64,000 bases of DNA from Leptidea sinapis (GCF_905404315.1 NC_066272.1:930001-994000); one strand, 5' to 3'. Numbered from the stretch's first letter, positions 22,673 to 34,229 are shown. Made by a program: numbers and translations. Notes: generated from the letters alone by a model not told the origin.

Positions 22673-24079
22673 GAGGATTGGCGAGGGCCCCCAGCTGCAG
22701 ACCATTGCACCTCAGAATCTCAGGCACGACGGCCTATTATTTAGTCATAACTGATTAGCAATTTTAATAATGTCATATGTATTCCTACGCACGCGCATGT
22801 TTGCACAATGTATTAACATTGATCAAAAATATATATATTTAAATGTTTTGTTCATCTCACCAACTCTTCATTTTTTAAATAATTTATAGCATTTAATTCA
22901 TTATTGGCTTAACATAAATTTATAAAGGCGTTCGTAAATTCAAATAAAGTCTTACGTAGTTTAATCGATGCTTTTACGAGCTAACGTCGGTTCAAATTGT
23001 GCTTCAAAAATTCTGTAAATACGTAACCTACCGATGTTGAATTATCTACTACTGAATTTGAATGTTACTAAACATTATTTTTGGCTTAAAAAATTTAATA
23101 TGCATTAATTATAACTCTCTGGATAATACTGTTTCAATTTAAAGTAAAGTAAACCTTCTATGCTTAAAAAAAGCGAAAGTCAAAGTGATATTCCATTTTA
23201 CCATTTTTCCACCATTTCGGAAAAGTTGAGCTTTAATTAGAGTAAGTGGCATGAAACTCATTGTCACACTTTTAAACCTATATTTATAGCTTCAACATTT
23301 TAAATACAATTTAAATGCAAAGTGATGCAACAAAATACACAAGCGTTAAATCTTAAATAGTTAGTGAGTAAAGCGGGTATCAATTCTTAGCCAATGTAAA
23401 TAAGTAATAATATACGAACATTTTGTTAACGTTAGAAGTATTTAAAGAAAATACAGCTTAAAATGTAACAACAGAAGCAGGGTTCTCGATGACAGAATCG
23501 AAACTTCCAGCCACCACAAAGTCGCGCCCGCTCACGACTATAATGCACGGACCAGCCATCACTTTCCTTAATACTTGCGTTGCTCAATTAAATAGTAAAC
23601 AATCTGTAAATTTCACCATCGGATAGCCAAACTTGATTATTTATTCCTATGATTTCTACTTACGCTAATGTTTATATGCTTAAACCTTAAACGTAATCAA
23701 AATCTTAATTTATAAATGAGAAAATGAATTGAAGACATTCACTCCCATGCCCTAGCATCATTTAAATAAATTTATAGAATCATATTAATTAACTGAAGAT
23801 AAATATTGTTACTAGTAGAAAAATTCAAATTTTTATTTTATTAGAAACTCAGATAATTTCCCGGCACGTGTGTAATGGCTACGCGTTCTGTATTAAATCA
23901 CAATTATGGAATGTTTAAGTAAACAGAATTGGACTTGCACAAAGTGGGTATTGAGCCATCGGTCATTTATAAGAAACTCAACGTACGTATTACTCGTATT
24001 TATTTTATGGAAGAATGAGGACAAGGAGGACCGACAAATCCTCTGTCAAATATCAAAAAAAAAAAGAAAAAAAACTGTA
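22673..24079. other. No gene; one diverged dispersed repeat
   Basis: Just after the minisatellite is a GC-rich 60-bp patch (GGCGAGGGCCCCCAGCTGC). The stretch at about 23225..23400 (TGAAACTCATTGTCACACTT, then AAAGTGATGCAAC) is a diverged relative of the repeat at 50756..51540. The rest is AT-rich with no gene signal. Confidence 0.5.
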
Positions 24080-24490
24080 TTTATTTTATATACTTCTAAA
24101 AGGAAACAAAAAACCTTCTTTAACGACAAGATTAGGAGGACTAGGACTCTTGCAACACTTTATAACCTAAGTCCTAAAGAATCAGTGAGAGCAAAATTTA
24201 TGGAAATAAACATCTTGACTGTTGCCTCTCAATATGTTCTTGATGATGTAATGTCTGTTCGTAGGCACATAAATGAATCTGCTAGAAACTATCATAACCA
24301 TAATGTTGATAACAAGAACAACAAATAGCCTTATAATGCCTACTACTCGGCTAAGTCGAGTTAGTAAGTCTTGTGGGGCGTTGTTTATGCTTTTACTACA
24401 AGATCCCAGATAATGTTCAAAGCAAATTTATTACGAAATTCAAAAGAATTGTTAAAAATCGTTTGTGTGGTAAAGGTTACTATAAGAAAA
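24080..24490 (+). mobile_element. LINE ORF2 C-terminal remnant
   Basis: The frame ending at 24328 contains ESVRAKFMEINILTVASQYV and, further on, NYHNHNVDNKNNK, a pattern I associate with the region after the reverse transcriptase in insect LINEs (xxLxILTVxSxYIxE... HNTRNKNN). After a frameshift near 24330, text like FYYKIPDNVQSKFITKFKRI and NRLCGKGYY follows, the usual end of such ORFs. The 5' part is missing. The frame upstream from 23906 reads through A-runs and is probably not coding. Confidence 0.7.
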
Positions 24491-24655
24491 AAAAATTTTA
24501 ACAAAAAACCAACCGACTTCAAAAATACTATTCCAAAACAATAATTAATGTGCACTAAAAATAATAAAAATAATTGCGTATTTTTATACAATCTAATTAA
24601 TTTATATAATTCTAGTTACGATTATTGTTATTTTTGGAATCGTCATTTTATATCC
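24485..24655 (-). repeat. Half copy of the fold-back element at 49715..50048
   Basis: The plus strand (AACCGACTTCAAAAATACTA, then AATGTGCACTAAAAATAA and ATTATTGTTATTTTTGGAAT) matches the reverse complement of about 49890..50048 nearly base for base. The second inverted arm is absent. It abuts the LINE end at 24490, so either it inserted there or the two share an end. Confidence 0.75.
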
Positions 24656-24659
24656 TTTA

Positions 24660-27240
24660 TTTTAATTTGAATTGTGTTGTTTATGTCATCAAGAATCCTG
24701 TGTTAAATTGTATTGTAATAATATCTAATATAGAATTTACTATCGAGTGAACACTTGTAACTACATGACTTCTTGTAAGAATTCAATATTTTATTACTTA
24801 TTACCAAATAAGCCTATCTCTTCAGCAACATCACTCGTCCTTGAATATTTAAGTAAAAGGGGAACAGGCAGTGGTGATTAGTCACCATTAAGTGACTTAT
24901 AAAACTAGTCCAAGATATAAAAAAATCGAGGTGAAACACAATTACGTCTCACTCATAACGACAACATGTGTTCAGTAAACAAAGGTTGGCCAAATAAATG
25001 TCTGTTTCTTTTATCACCTAATAAAATATTCTTAGCGGTGACCAAGTGTTGTGCTGGATTTAATATGCAAGAGGGTGAACGGTAAGCTATTGTTATACCC
25101 CGAGTTGATCCACTCTGAGCCAGCCGACCGTGACCGGGGATTTGTAGACTTACCAGACCTTTAGCCGATAAAAATAACTTCACCGCCTTGTGTATTTCTG
25201 TTGTGCTAAAACAGAATTTAGAAGCAGATGAAATATAATTTTACAACTGCTTAAGTATGAAATATTATTTATGTAACCAGTTCCATATGTCATTTTAGGT
25301 TGTTTAACAGAAAATTTTTGCTTGGATTCAAAATACTAGGGTGCTAATCTCCTTATTATTTACCCACTGCGCCAGGAGGAGGTTTGTTTATCGAAAGTAT
25401 AAACGTATGTATAACAAACTGTTTGGCACGCTTTTCGGCCTGAACGGCCTGAACGGATGGATTTTAGCTTGAGAGGTGTCGTTTGATTTGTATTATAAAA
25501 AAAAACAATTGGCGGATTTTTGGCGCCATAATCAAATATGGCACGTTCTGCCAGAATTCTTAGAACTCGACGTATACTAGAATATTATTCTGTAAACTAA
25601 TAAGTTAATAATCTGCGTAGATAAATTTAATGTAAATACTTAAATTTTATTAAATTTATCTATCTACACACAAATGTGTGTAATGTATATGAGCTGTTAT
25701 ACAAACTCATTCAATAATATTGGGTCACGCCTGCAAGAATTTTTCTTTTATTTAAAAATATTGTATCAACTTTGGCGTTTCTTAAGTGCATTCGGGTATG
25801 ATGATTTTCTTGTTTTAGTATATTTTCAATTTCGAATTTCACAGACACGCATTCGCATTTTTTAGTTTTTTAGCTAATGCACACGTTGACAAAACATCTA
25901 TATATAGATCACACATTATCGGGCTGTCTGGTCACCTATACGTTAGTATATTCTTAGCCCTATCTGCGTGATTTGAATTTGTCAATGAGTGCTTTAGCAG
26001 TTTCAAAATACTAAGGATTCACTTTCATTTTCTATCTTGTTAGAGATGTTCTTCCCTCTCGCGAGCTCTGTTTATCTATACGCCAGAACTATATGATAAG
26101 TATATAAGTCTACGATGGCACATATTATAACTCTCTGTCTTCCGCTCCATATCTTTTTCACTGAATTCGTTATATGTAAGTCCGGCCTTATAAAATATTA
26201 TTCAAGCATTTTATAAATACATATATGGCATGACTTTCGTTGTTGACGTTCGCGTTGCTATAATTAGCAGCAGTGAAATTAGCTATACATACTGCCACGA
26301 CATCTATTTCTTGCCACAGAATATACAAAGGACTGTGAGCTCCACATAAAATACAGGCGATTGAGACTAAGTGACGGGCGTAGTTTTATGTGATCAGGGT
26401 CTCAATGCATCAGGATATGCCACAAATCTTTTAATTTCGGTCATTTTAGATTCGAAACAAACAGGGGCGTACTGTTGGTACTGTAGTTTATTTCCAAAAA
26501 TCACAAGTAAATGGTTTTCACGTGTGGAACACTTATACAATGATCAAATTCTAAAGTTATTCAAGGGCCAAAAACACATTCACACTATTGCCCATGTTAA
26601 AGCAATTTAGTGATCATTTCACAGTCTTTCACTCACGTGTACACAATCCTGATAACTGCGCAATGCTTTTATTGAAACAAGCTCAAAACACTCGTGTTTT
26701 CAATTAGTCGGCTGAAGTTTCAATTTTATTTAAAGTGTACACTACGTGCTCATACATAATGCGTGTTATTCATAAACATTCAGAGTGATTCGAGAATGTG
26801 TTGTGAGTTAACTCGTTATTTAGATAGCAGTGAATGAAAAGCTAATGAAGGTATTATTGAGGTGAAAACTTCTTGCGTTCAGAACTACGGCGAGAAGAAA
26901 TATACTAAATTCGTACTCGTTTCGGGTGGTGATGAATGTGTAGGTGTGGCCAAGCAACGGGCTTAAACCTTAGTAAACATAATATGGTCGTCTACATCTC
27001 AGGAGAGTTCTGAACTTCTGGAAGAAGCTGGGCTGGTTGGAATAACTGGCCAACACTGCTCGCACAATAGACCCAACTAATTGATTTAATAACAGAAACA
27101 GAAACTCCTTTGCCATACCCATGATACGATTTGTTAACTGCAAGCCGTTCTTTCCATGACGGACTTCTACAGCTAAAGTGGCTAAGATTAGTCGGTAGAC
27201 GTGGCGTTGTTCTTATATGAGAACAGAACTCTAATATAAA
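24660..27240. other. No gene recognised
   Basis: AT-rich DNA. A GC-richer patch at 24953..25183 is open on the minus strand for 76 codons (AKGLVSLQIPGHGRLAQSGS). It has an intron-donor-like GTAAGT after AAAGGTCTG near 25155 and could be a retroelement scrap or an exon; no partner was found. A/T-rich short ORFs at 25674..25865 and 26371..26610 are not supported. Confidence 0.4.
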
Positions 27241-27249
27241 ACACCATTA

Positions 27250-27480
27250 AATTTGTAACCCCGCGAGGCCTCGGGTTCCGTCCGAGCATTTACTAACTGA
27301 ACCATTCGAGTGACACATAGTTCGTGGTTCGTAAATGTTGGTATATCTTGTTCAACGCTCAGGTTGTACCTACATCTAGAGGATGGTCTTTATATTTGAT
27401 AACCTGCTCATCCCCAATAACTGCATATCAGGAAATTGACTTCAGAAGTCGCTCTTTCAAATCTAAACAATTTATTATTT
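27250..27480 (-). mobile_element. tRNA-related SINE, copy 2 (decayed)
   Basis: It shares with 20205..20455 the words TTCGAGTGACACATA, GATAACCTGCTCATCCCCAA, GGAAATTGACTTCAGAAGTC and CGCTCTTTCAAATCTAAACA. The tRNA-like part (27258..27310) keeps the outline but has lost a clear B box (AACCCGAGGCC on the minus strand). Confidence 0.65.
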
Positions 27481-27484
27481 TAAA

Positions 27485-28182
27485 GTTATATTCCTCACTT
27501 CTCAAATTTAATTTGTATATAAATTGTTTCCAGAATTAAGAGACTTTAAAATAACAAATAGTTTATATAACACCATTTTAATATTAAACGCAGCTTTTTA
27601 AAGGGTATTGGTTGACTTATTACAAAAAAGTGCTTTTATTAATGTTGTTAGTCAAGTCATTCCAACAAGAGTTGTAAATAATTTGACAGTGACAACTAAA
27701 ATAAATAACACTTACATTTGCCTTTACATTTAAAATGAAAACGAATGAAGTGGGAAACTTTTTACGGCGCGGTCACGGGACTCTAATGAACGTGTCCCCA
27801 CAGTCGACGAGTTTCTGCAATCAGGACACTATTCAAAGTTTAGTTTTAAAACTCCCCTTCTTTCATATAACGTCAGATTAGAACCTTATTTCGTTTAACA
27901 TTAAGCACATATTTCACTTTGCTGTTAATAATACTTTAACATGAATTAACTTCTCATATAGTTTATCAGTACATGACACCAGTATTTCTATAAATAAAAA
28001 CAGTGTTTGAAATTTAAAGGTCCTCAGATAGAACCATGATAAGTCGATACTTTTACCATAACAATCCCAAAAAATCTATTTCGTGAATGTCATAACTATT
28101 TCAACCATAAACTTAGCACGAGTATACTACCGTAATAGATAAACACTCTCCTTATTACGGCGAGACTAAATTTAAAATGTTC
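27485..28182. other. No gene seen; left flank of the BEL/Pao insertion
   Basis: AT-rich flank without coding signal. The last five bases of the host target, ATGTG (28183..28187), are repeated after the element at 35171..35175. Confidence 0.5.
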
Positions 28183-28187
28183 ATGTG
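28183..28187. repeat. Target-site duplication of the BEL/Pao element (left)
   Basis: ATGTG, repeated at 35171..35175. Five bases is a usual length for BEL/Pao insertions. Confidence 0.9.
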
Positions 28188-28678
28188 TGGTTGCGCGGAA
28201 TATATGTATTTATATTATATATATTTATTTCTTATTATCCTACTCCTCCTTCAGTATCCTCTTTACCGCTTCTATATTCCATTTCCTAATGGCAGCGTAC
28301 AAGGCCACAGAGATGGCGCTAGTGGTTCGCAAAAGCCTTCAAATCCGCTAATTACGCGAAGTGAATCGAAGGACGATCATTATTGCTTTCGAAGTGCCGC
28401 TGAGTGACACCGCTGCGCCGCCGCACGCATTATATTGAGATTCGCGCAATCACCGCACTAACTTTATAAATTAATTAAATACCTGTGTATGTGTCAAGTT
28501 TTAGTCATAGCGTTTCCTACTTGAAGATCAGCTGGAGACAGAACGAGCTCATCAAACAAGGTAGGTACGTTGCCTTCCTTCCGCCATATTACAATATAAT
28601 CCTAATTTAAGTATATAGTTATTTCCTACCTCCTTAATTTGAACCAGCGCATACAGTCCACTAAATTCCGCAACACCA
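28188..28678 (+). repeat. 5' LTR of the BEL/Pao element
   Basis: 491 bp, TG...CA, apparently identical to 34680..35170. Near the start is a TATA-rich segment (TATTTATATTATATATATTT), but no start site can be fixed. The short frame within it (28177..28407) recurs in the other LTR and is not a gene. Confidence 0.95.
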
Positions 28679-28687
28679 TTTTTTTTC

Positions 28688-28705
28688 TGGTCCTGAATCG
28701 ACCCG
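28688..28705 (+). promoter_or_regulatory. Primer-binding site (tRNA 3'-end complement)
   Basis: TGGTCCTGAATCGACCCG lies 9 nt after the 5' LTR. Its complement ends in CCA and contains GGTCGATTC, as in a tRNA T arm, so it fits priming by a cellular tRNA. The tRNA species is not determined. Confidence 0.75.
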
Positions 28706-29389
28706 GATCGTTACTTTATTAAATACTTAAATTCTCAAATGTAATAGGTTAATATATTGTTCGCGAGTGATCGGTATTTTAACCTACATAGTTGTTGAAA
28801 CCCGCTATAATCGAATACTTAATTCGCTTCTCGTTTCGTAGGAATATAATCCGCTTTAATACAATAGGTATTTAATTCGCTTCTCGCTTAGTAAATATTT
28901 AACCCGCTTAATGTAAAAAGTATTAATTAAGACATCGTTTTCGTCTTAATATAACCGCATTGTCGAAGTAGGTATAAAGTCTCGCCACACGCTGTGAAAT
29001 ACCTACCTACACTCCGCTTCAACAAATAATTCTTTAATATTAAGTTTAAATCATAGCTAAGACACCTGTAGGCTTGGCCTGTAGGTAATTATATTGTCGT
29101 AATGTTCTTATCGCTAAGCAATCTACGATTGTTGAATGCATGACCAGTCTAGTACTGACCCGTAGCTTCGTATAGATATGCGACGTCGATAGATCATCTG
29201 TAAGTGGTCATTCGTTCTGACTTATACTGTAGGTACTTAGTTAACATTGAATATTAGTTAACGAGTTATGATAGATTGCTCATCCTTTATTGATTGATTT
29301 ATAGTGTTTACTAAATTGTATTAAACTTTAATATTATTTAGTTTGTTCACTTACGCATTTGTATACATATATATACTTACAAATTTAAA

Positions 29390-30658
29390 ATGGCTAGTGA
29401 AAATAAATTGTTGCTTTTACACGCTAAGAAGAATGTAATGTTTTCTCGAGTTCAACAATTAGCAGAGAGGGCTAAGGATTTATCAGCACAATCCGCGAAA
29501 GAATGTTTTTTAGCTGATATTGAAACCGTAGATCGTTTGCGATTGGATTTCGAGAACATTTTAGATGAAATTAATTTATTGGAAATGACTATAAACCCCA
29601 AGTACACAATTAACATACAACCATTGTGTGCTTTCGAAGATTTGTATAGTCGTGTCAAGCATACCGCGAGAATTATTTCATCGGAAATGCAAGACTTGTC
29701 GACAGTGTGTCGCGATCGCCCAAAATTACCGCCTATTCAATTGTGTCAGTTTAATGGTGATGTTAAAAATTGGCCACTATTTTACTCTGCTTTCAAAAAC
29801 ACTGTCCATGATAACCGCACTCTCACTGACTCCGAGAAATTACATTACTTGTTAGGTAGATTAGATTCAAAAGTACTATCGGTGTTTGCTGGTGTGTCAG
29901 CCACTGCCGAGAATTATGGCATTATTCTACAAACTTTAATAGACAAATACGAAGACAAGCGTTCGCTCGCTTCCGCTTATTTAGATCAAATATTCGCATT
30001 TAAACCTTTAACTTCTGTTAGTATTACAGGTCTTGAACAATTTCTTGATAAGTTCGCTACTTCTGTTTCGGCGTTAAATAACTTGAAGTTCAATCAACTC
30101 GCTGATTTTATATTTTTGTATACCGCATTGAAGAGACTCGATCCGGAGACCGCCCGCGCTTTCGAGGTACAACATCGTGGATCTGAAATTCCATCGTTTG
30201 AAAGCTTAGTTTCATTTGTTCGCGATCACGCTAAAATATTGCAGCGCACTTCAAACAGTGATTCATTAATTAAGAATCGCTCGCGTAGCGATGCGACTGT
30301 AAAACAAAATAAGACTACTCACACATATGTCAATACTAGTGATTCCTCATCGCGCGCTTGTTCACTGTGTAAGTCGTACCATGAACAATTGTACAAATGT
30401 ACTAAGTTTCAAGAGATGAACCCCACGGAGCGATTTAAATTCGTAAAATTAAATTCTTTGTGTATAAACTGCTTGAGTTCACGTCACCTCGCTTTGAAAT
30501 GTAACTCTGGATCGCTCTGTCGCAAGTGTCAAGGAAGACACCACACGCTGTTGCATTTCGAAACTAATCGTTATGTAGCTCCCGCGAAAGTCAGCCACAC
30601 AGCGTCATCGTCATCAAACTTAGGCGTCGACCAATCGAACACAACGCTCCAACGCTAA
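29390..30658 (+). CDS. gag: BEL/Pao gag (capsid and nucleocapsid)
   Basis: 422 codons from an ATG after a long leader (CAAATTTAAAATGG context). The N-terminal half is helical (residues about 1-110). Residues about 115-270 hold the typical insect retroelement capsid text (LPPIQLCQFNGDVKNWPLF, then EKLHYLLGRLD), a capsid-like domain that packages the RNA. Residues about 325-390 carry Cys/His clusters: CSLCKSYHEQLYKC, then CINCLSSRHLALKC and CRKCQGRHHTLLH, which bind nucleic acid. It ends with TAA at 30656..30658. The pol frame is +1 relative to gag and is open from 30624, overlapping gag by 35 nt. Many BEL/Pao elements have gag and pol in one frame, so this is either a frameshift mutation or a recoding site. 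Confidence 0.93.
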   Translation: MASENKLLLLHAKKNVMFSRVQQLAERAKDLSAQSAKECFLADIETVDRLRLDFENILDEINLLEMTINPKYTINIQPLCAFEDLYSRVKHTARIISSEMQDLSTVCRDRPKLPPIQLCQFNGDVKNWPLFYSAFKNTVHDNRTLTDSEKLHYLLGRLDSKVLSVFAGVSATAENYGIILQTLIDKYEDKRSLASAYLDQIFAFKPLTSVSITGLEQFLDKFATSVSALNNLKFNQLADFIFLYTALKRLDPETARAFEVQHRGSEIPSFESLVSFVRDHAKILQRTSNSDSLIKNRSRSDATVKQNKTTHTYVNTSDSSSRACSLCKSYHEQLYKCTKFQEMNPTERFKFVKLNSLCINCLSSRHLALKCNSGSLCRKCQGRHHTLLHFETNRYVAPAKVSHTASSSSNLGVDQSNTTLQR

Positions 30659-30662
30659 AGAT

Positions 30663-33600
30663 GTGACATTGTGCACTTTTTTGAATAGTGTTCATTCCGC
30701 TCCGCGTACTCATAGTACAGTATTATTAGCTACCGCACGCGTCGTTGTATTTGACTCTCATGGCAGGGAACATAGTGCTCGCGCTTTACTCGATAGTGCT
30801 TCACAAAGCAATTTTATTAGTCGCAGTTTGTGTCAACGATTGGGTTTGAAACCAAACCAGAAGCCCAGGTGTTCCGTAGTCAAGGGAATTGGAGGTCTTA
30901 CTAAATCGATAGACAGTTCAGTCATGATAAAATTCTTTTCCAGGTTCAATCTAGGTGTATGCTTCGATATGAACTCATTCGTAGTAGATAAGGTAACTGA
31001 ACGCTTACCTACCGTGTCGGTTAATAATTTAGCCTTAATTAATTTTAATAATTTACCTCTGGCTGACGATAGTTACTCTATTCCAGGAGACATTGATTTG
31101 CTAGTTGGAGCTTCAGTCTTTCCTCACCTTCTTTTGTCCCACAAGGTTCAAGGTCAGCCTGATTCCCCTTCACCCGTCGCTCTAGAAACAGTTCTAGGTT
31201 ATGTCATCGTCGGTTCTGCCCCTGCTTGTATTGATAATTGCTTGTCAGTATCGAATTGTTGCTCAGAAGATCCGCTTGATGCTGCCGTGCGGAAATTTTG
31301 GCAGATAGAAGAGATAGATGCTCCGCATCCAATGTGCCCAGATGACGCGGCATGTGAAGAAATTTATAGTAAAACTACTACCCGCCAGGCAGACGGTCGT
31401 TACGAAGTCGCACTACCATTCAAAGGAGATGTTTTGTCATTAGGGGATTCACTGCAAAAGGCAACAACGCGCTTCTATTGCTTAGAACGTAAAATGTTAT
31501 CTTCGCCTAAGCTCAAGGAAGCTTACGATAGTGTCATACTCGAGTATTTAGAAAAGGGGTATATTTCGCCAGTACTTCCAGATACGGACGCAACACAGAG
31601 CTTACGGTCGTATACCATTTCGCATCATGGAGTTATAAGAGAGGACAAGGTTACGTCAAGGTTACGCGTTGTCTTAGACGCTAGTGCTAAAACTACTACA
31701 CAAGTATCTCTCAATGATATTTTATACAGTGGTCAGAATCTTCAAGGAAACATATTTAATATTATGGTCAATTTCCGCCTATACCGCATCGCTTTTTCCG
31801 CTGACATACGTCAAATGTTCCTTTGTATTGGGATTCGGCCATGTGATCGCAGATTTCAACGTATTTTATATCGCTTTTCCCCGCAAGAACCTTTGAAGAC
31901 ATATGAATTCAACCGCGTTTGCTTCGGATTAACGTCTAGTCCATTCCACGCACTTCGTACTGTTAAGCAGCTACTTTCGGACGAAGGTGCGTCTTTCCCG
32001 CGAGCAAAGGAGACTGTCGATACAGGTTTATATACAGATGACTTTGTGTATAGTGTCGATAGTGATGAAGAAGCTATTAGTACCGCAGCCGAAGTAATTG
32101 CTCTTTTTAAGGCAGGCCAGTTTGATCTCGTAAAATGGACATGCAACTCACAAAGGGTTTTAGACTCCATTCCGCCGTCTCATCGTCTCTCTTCAGTTAA
32201 GGAGTTCGATGATTCTGAACCACATAAAGTACTAGGCTTATGTTGGTCTCCCGCTACAGACTGCTTTGGTCTTAAAATTAGTACACCCGCAGAGTCTTGT
32301 ACAAAGCGCACTATTTTGTCTTGTGTTGCTAGAATATGGGACGTTATGGGTTTCGTAGCTCCTGTAGTCCTATACGCAAAACTTCTCATTAAACAACTTT
32401 GGTTATGTGAATGTGATTGGGATGACATACCACCTGAACATATTCTCCAACAGTGGTATCGTTTCAAAGAGGAACTTCCTTTACTTAGCAAAATAAAGAT
32501 TCCACGGCATGTAGGCATCTTTGCTGGTGACATTATAAACATAGTGGGATTTGCAGATGCAAGTGAAAAGGCCTATGGTGGCGTAGTTTACTTCCACGTT
32601 AGAGATAGTGTCGGTCTGCGTGAGAATGAATTTCATTTGATAATTGCTAAATCGAAAGTTTCGCCTCGTAAAGTCATATCACTCGCACGTTTAGAGCTTT
32701 GTGCAATCCTTGTATTAAGTAACTTGATTACCAAGGTAATGGAAGCTTGCAATAATCGCATAAATATTCATAGAATTTTCGCATTTTCGGACTCAACGGT
32801 TGCCTTGTGTTGGGTGCATTCTTCGCCCCATCGTTGGGATACCTTCGTGGCTAATCGTGTAACTAAAATACAAAATGACCTTCCCGTGAATACATTTTAT
32901 CATGTATCAGGTATTGATAATCCCGCTGATTGCTTATCTAGAGGGCTCACCCCCGCACAAATAATCGATCATCCGCTTTGGTTCTGTGGTCCCGAATGGG
33001 TTAAATTGAATCCAGATCATTGGCCAGTTATCGCTTTTAACCCATCGACAGTGTCGCATCCACCTGAAGAAAGGAATCATGTTCATGTCACCGCTGAATT
33101 TATGGAAGAAAACTTGATCGTGTCGCTTGCAGATCGCTTTTCATCTTGGTCAAAGCTTCTACGCTGTGTAGTTTTTATATGTCGTTTTGCAAAGTTATTA
33201 CCGCTTCGTGAAGCTATCGTTGCGTCAGATTTAAATTACGCTGAAAATTTAATATGGCGTCAAGTTCAACGCGCTCACTTCCCTAACGAAATAGCTAACT
33301 TACAGAAAGGAAAATGTTGTAGTCCGGCGTTTCAACGCCTCAAACCATTTACACAGGATAAACTCATTAGAGTCGGAGGTCGTTTAAGGAATTCTGATCT
33401 AAGTTTTGACAATAAGCACCCTATCATACTTCCGCGAAAGGGTCACATTGTAAACCTTTTAGTTGACTACAATCATAAGTTGAACTGCCACGCGGGCCCG
33501 GATCTTTTGATGTCTATACTACGCCAAAGATATTGGATTCTATCCGCTCGTAATTTGATTCGTAGTCGGGTGCACAAATGTTTACCCTGCTTTCGACTCA

Positions 33601-34229
33601 ATGCTAAGTCGAGTTTTCCAGAAATGGCAGATCACCGCTCTTGTCGAGTTACGCCAGCTGTTAAGCCTTTTGTACATACGGGAACGGATTACGCAGGCCC
33701 TTTTAAGGTGACTATGTCACGCGGTCGTGGAATTCGTCCAACCAAGGCATACGTGTGCCTTTTCGTATGCTTAACCACTCGCGCAGTGCACATCGAATGT
33801 GCTACTGATTTAAGCACCGCCAGTTTTCTCGCGGCTTTTAAACGATTTTTATCACGCCGTGGTTTTGTTTCGCGTCTTTATTCTGATAATGGAGGAAACT
33901 ACGTGTGTGCTAAACGTGTTCTTTCAGAATTACACGACTTTTTAATGTCAAAACATTTCAAGACTGAATTTGGTCATGTTTTAGCTGAGCATCGCATCCA
34001 CTGGTCATTAAATGTCCCAACTGCCGGTCACTTTGGTGGTAACTGGGAAAACAATATTAAGAGCCTAAAAACTCACTTATATCGTGTAGTAGGCGACCAA
34101 ATTTTAACGTTAGAAGAGTTTAGCACTGTACTTACCCAAATCGAGGCAGTAATGAACTCTAGGCCTTTGTGTCGCACGCTATCTAATGATCCTTCAGAAC
34201 CGCTCGCGTTAACACCGGCTCACTTTTAA
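30663..34229 (+). CDS. pol: BEL/Pao pol (protease, RT, RNase H, integrase core)
   Basis: 1188 codons counted from 30663 (a GTG; the frame is open from 30624 and has no obvious own start, so expression would depend on gag). Residues about 40-50 hold the aspartic protease site ALLDSAS (Asp44). RT spans about 290-560 with YTDD at 457-460. RNase H follows, with FADASEKAYGG (Asp632) and SDSTVALCWV. An integrase zinc region is seen in DYNHKLNCHAG and KCLPCF. The integrase core has Asp1009 (HTGTDYAG), Asp1075 (LYSDNGGNY) and Glu1129 (GGNWENN), with 53 residues between the last two. The frame ends at TAA 34227..34229 within a T-run (CACTTTTAACG), before the integrase C-terminal domain. Catalytic residues are all present. 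Confidence 0.95.
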   Translation: MTLCTFLNSVHSAPRTHSTVLLATARVVVFDSHGREHSARALLDSASQSNFISRSLCQRLGLKPNQKPRCSVVKGIGGLTKSIDSSVMIKFFSRFNLGVCFDMNSFVVDKVTERLPTVSVNNLALINFNNLPLADDSYSIPGDIDLLVGASVFPHLLLSHKVQGQPDSPSPVALETVLGYVIVGSAPACIDNCLSVSNCCSEDPLDAAVRKFWQIEEIDAPHPMCPDDAACEEIYSKTTTRQADGRYEVALPFKGDVLSLGDSLQKATTRFYCLERKMLSSPKLKEAYDSVILEYLEKGYISPVLPDTDATQSLRSYTISHHGVIREDKVTSRLRVVLDASAKTTTQVSLNDILYSGQNLQGNIFNIMVNFRLYRIAFSADIRQMFLCIGIRPCDRRFQRILYRFSPQEPLKTYEFNRVCFGLTSSPFHALRTVKQLLSDEGASFPRAKETVDTGLYTDDFVYSVDSDEEAISTAAEVIALFKAGQFDLVKWTCNSQRVLDSIPPSHRLSSVKEFDDSEPHKVLGLCWSPATDCFGLKISTPAESCTKRTILSCVARIWDVMGFVAPVVLYAKLLIKQLWLCECDWDDIPPEHILQQWYRFKEELPLLSKIKIPRHVGIFAGDIINIVGFADASEKAYGGVVYFHVRDSVGLRENEFHLIIAKSKVSPRKVISLARLELCAILVLSNLITKVMEACNNRINIHRIFAFSDSTVALCWVHSSPHRWDTFVANRVTKIQNDLPVNTFYHVSGIDNPADCLSRGLTPAQIIDHPLWFCGPEWVKLNPDHWPVIAFNPSTVSHPPEERNHVHVTAEFMEENLIVSLADRFSSWSKLLRCVVFICRFAKLLPLREAIVASDLNYAENLIWRQVQRAHFPNEIANLQKGKCCSPAFQRLKPFTQDKLIRVGGRLRNSDLSFDNKHPIILPRKGHIVNLLVDYNHKLNCHAGPDLLMSILRQRYWILSARNLIRSRVHKCLPCFRLNAKSSFPEMADHRSCRVTPAVKPFVHTGTDYAGPFKVTMSRGRGIRPTKAYVCLFVCLTTRAVHIECATDLSTASFLAAFKRFLSRRGFVSRLYSDNGGNYVCAKRVLSELHDFLMSKHFKTEFGHVLAEHRIHWSLNVPTAGHFGGNWENNIKSLKTHLYRVVGDQILTLEEFSTVLTQIEAVMNSRPLCRTLSNDPSEPLALTPAHF

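Noticed and set aside
21609..22727. 372-codon minus-strand frame and 317-codon plus-strand frame over the minisatellite as protein genes
   Set aside because: Both follow automatically from a 39-bp unit without stops. The plus frame has a TAA at 22444, and neither has a promoter, splice or family support.
24953..25183. 76-codon minus-strand ORF with a nearby GTAAGT
   Set aside because: Protein-like in part and followed by a donor-like site, but no acceptor-bounded exon in the same frame and no family recognised. Kept only as a note.
28177..28407. Short ORF repeated at 34696..34899
   Set aside because: It lies within the LTRs of the BEL/Pao element and is duplicated for that reason.
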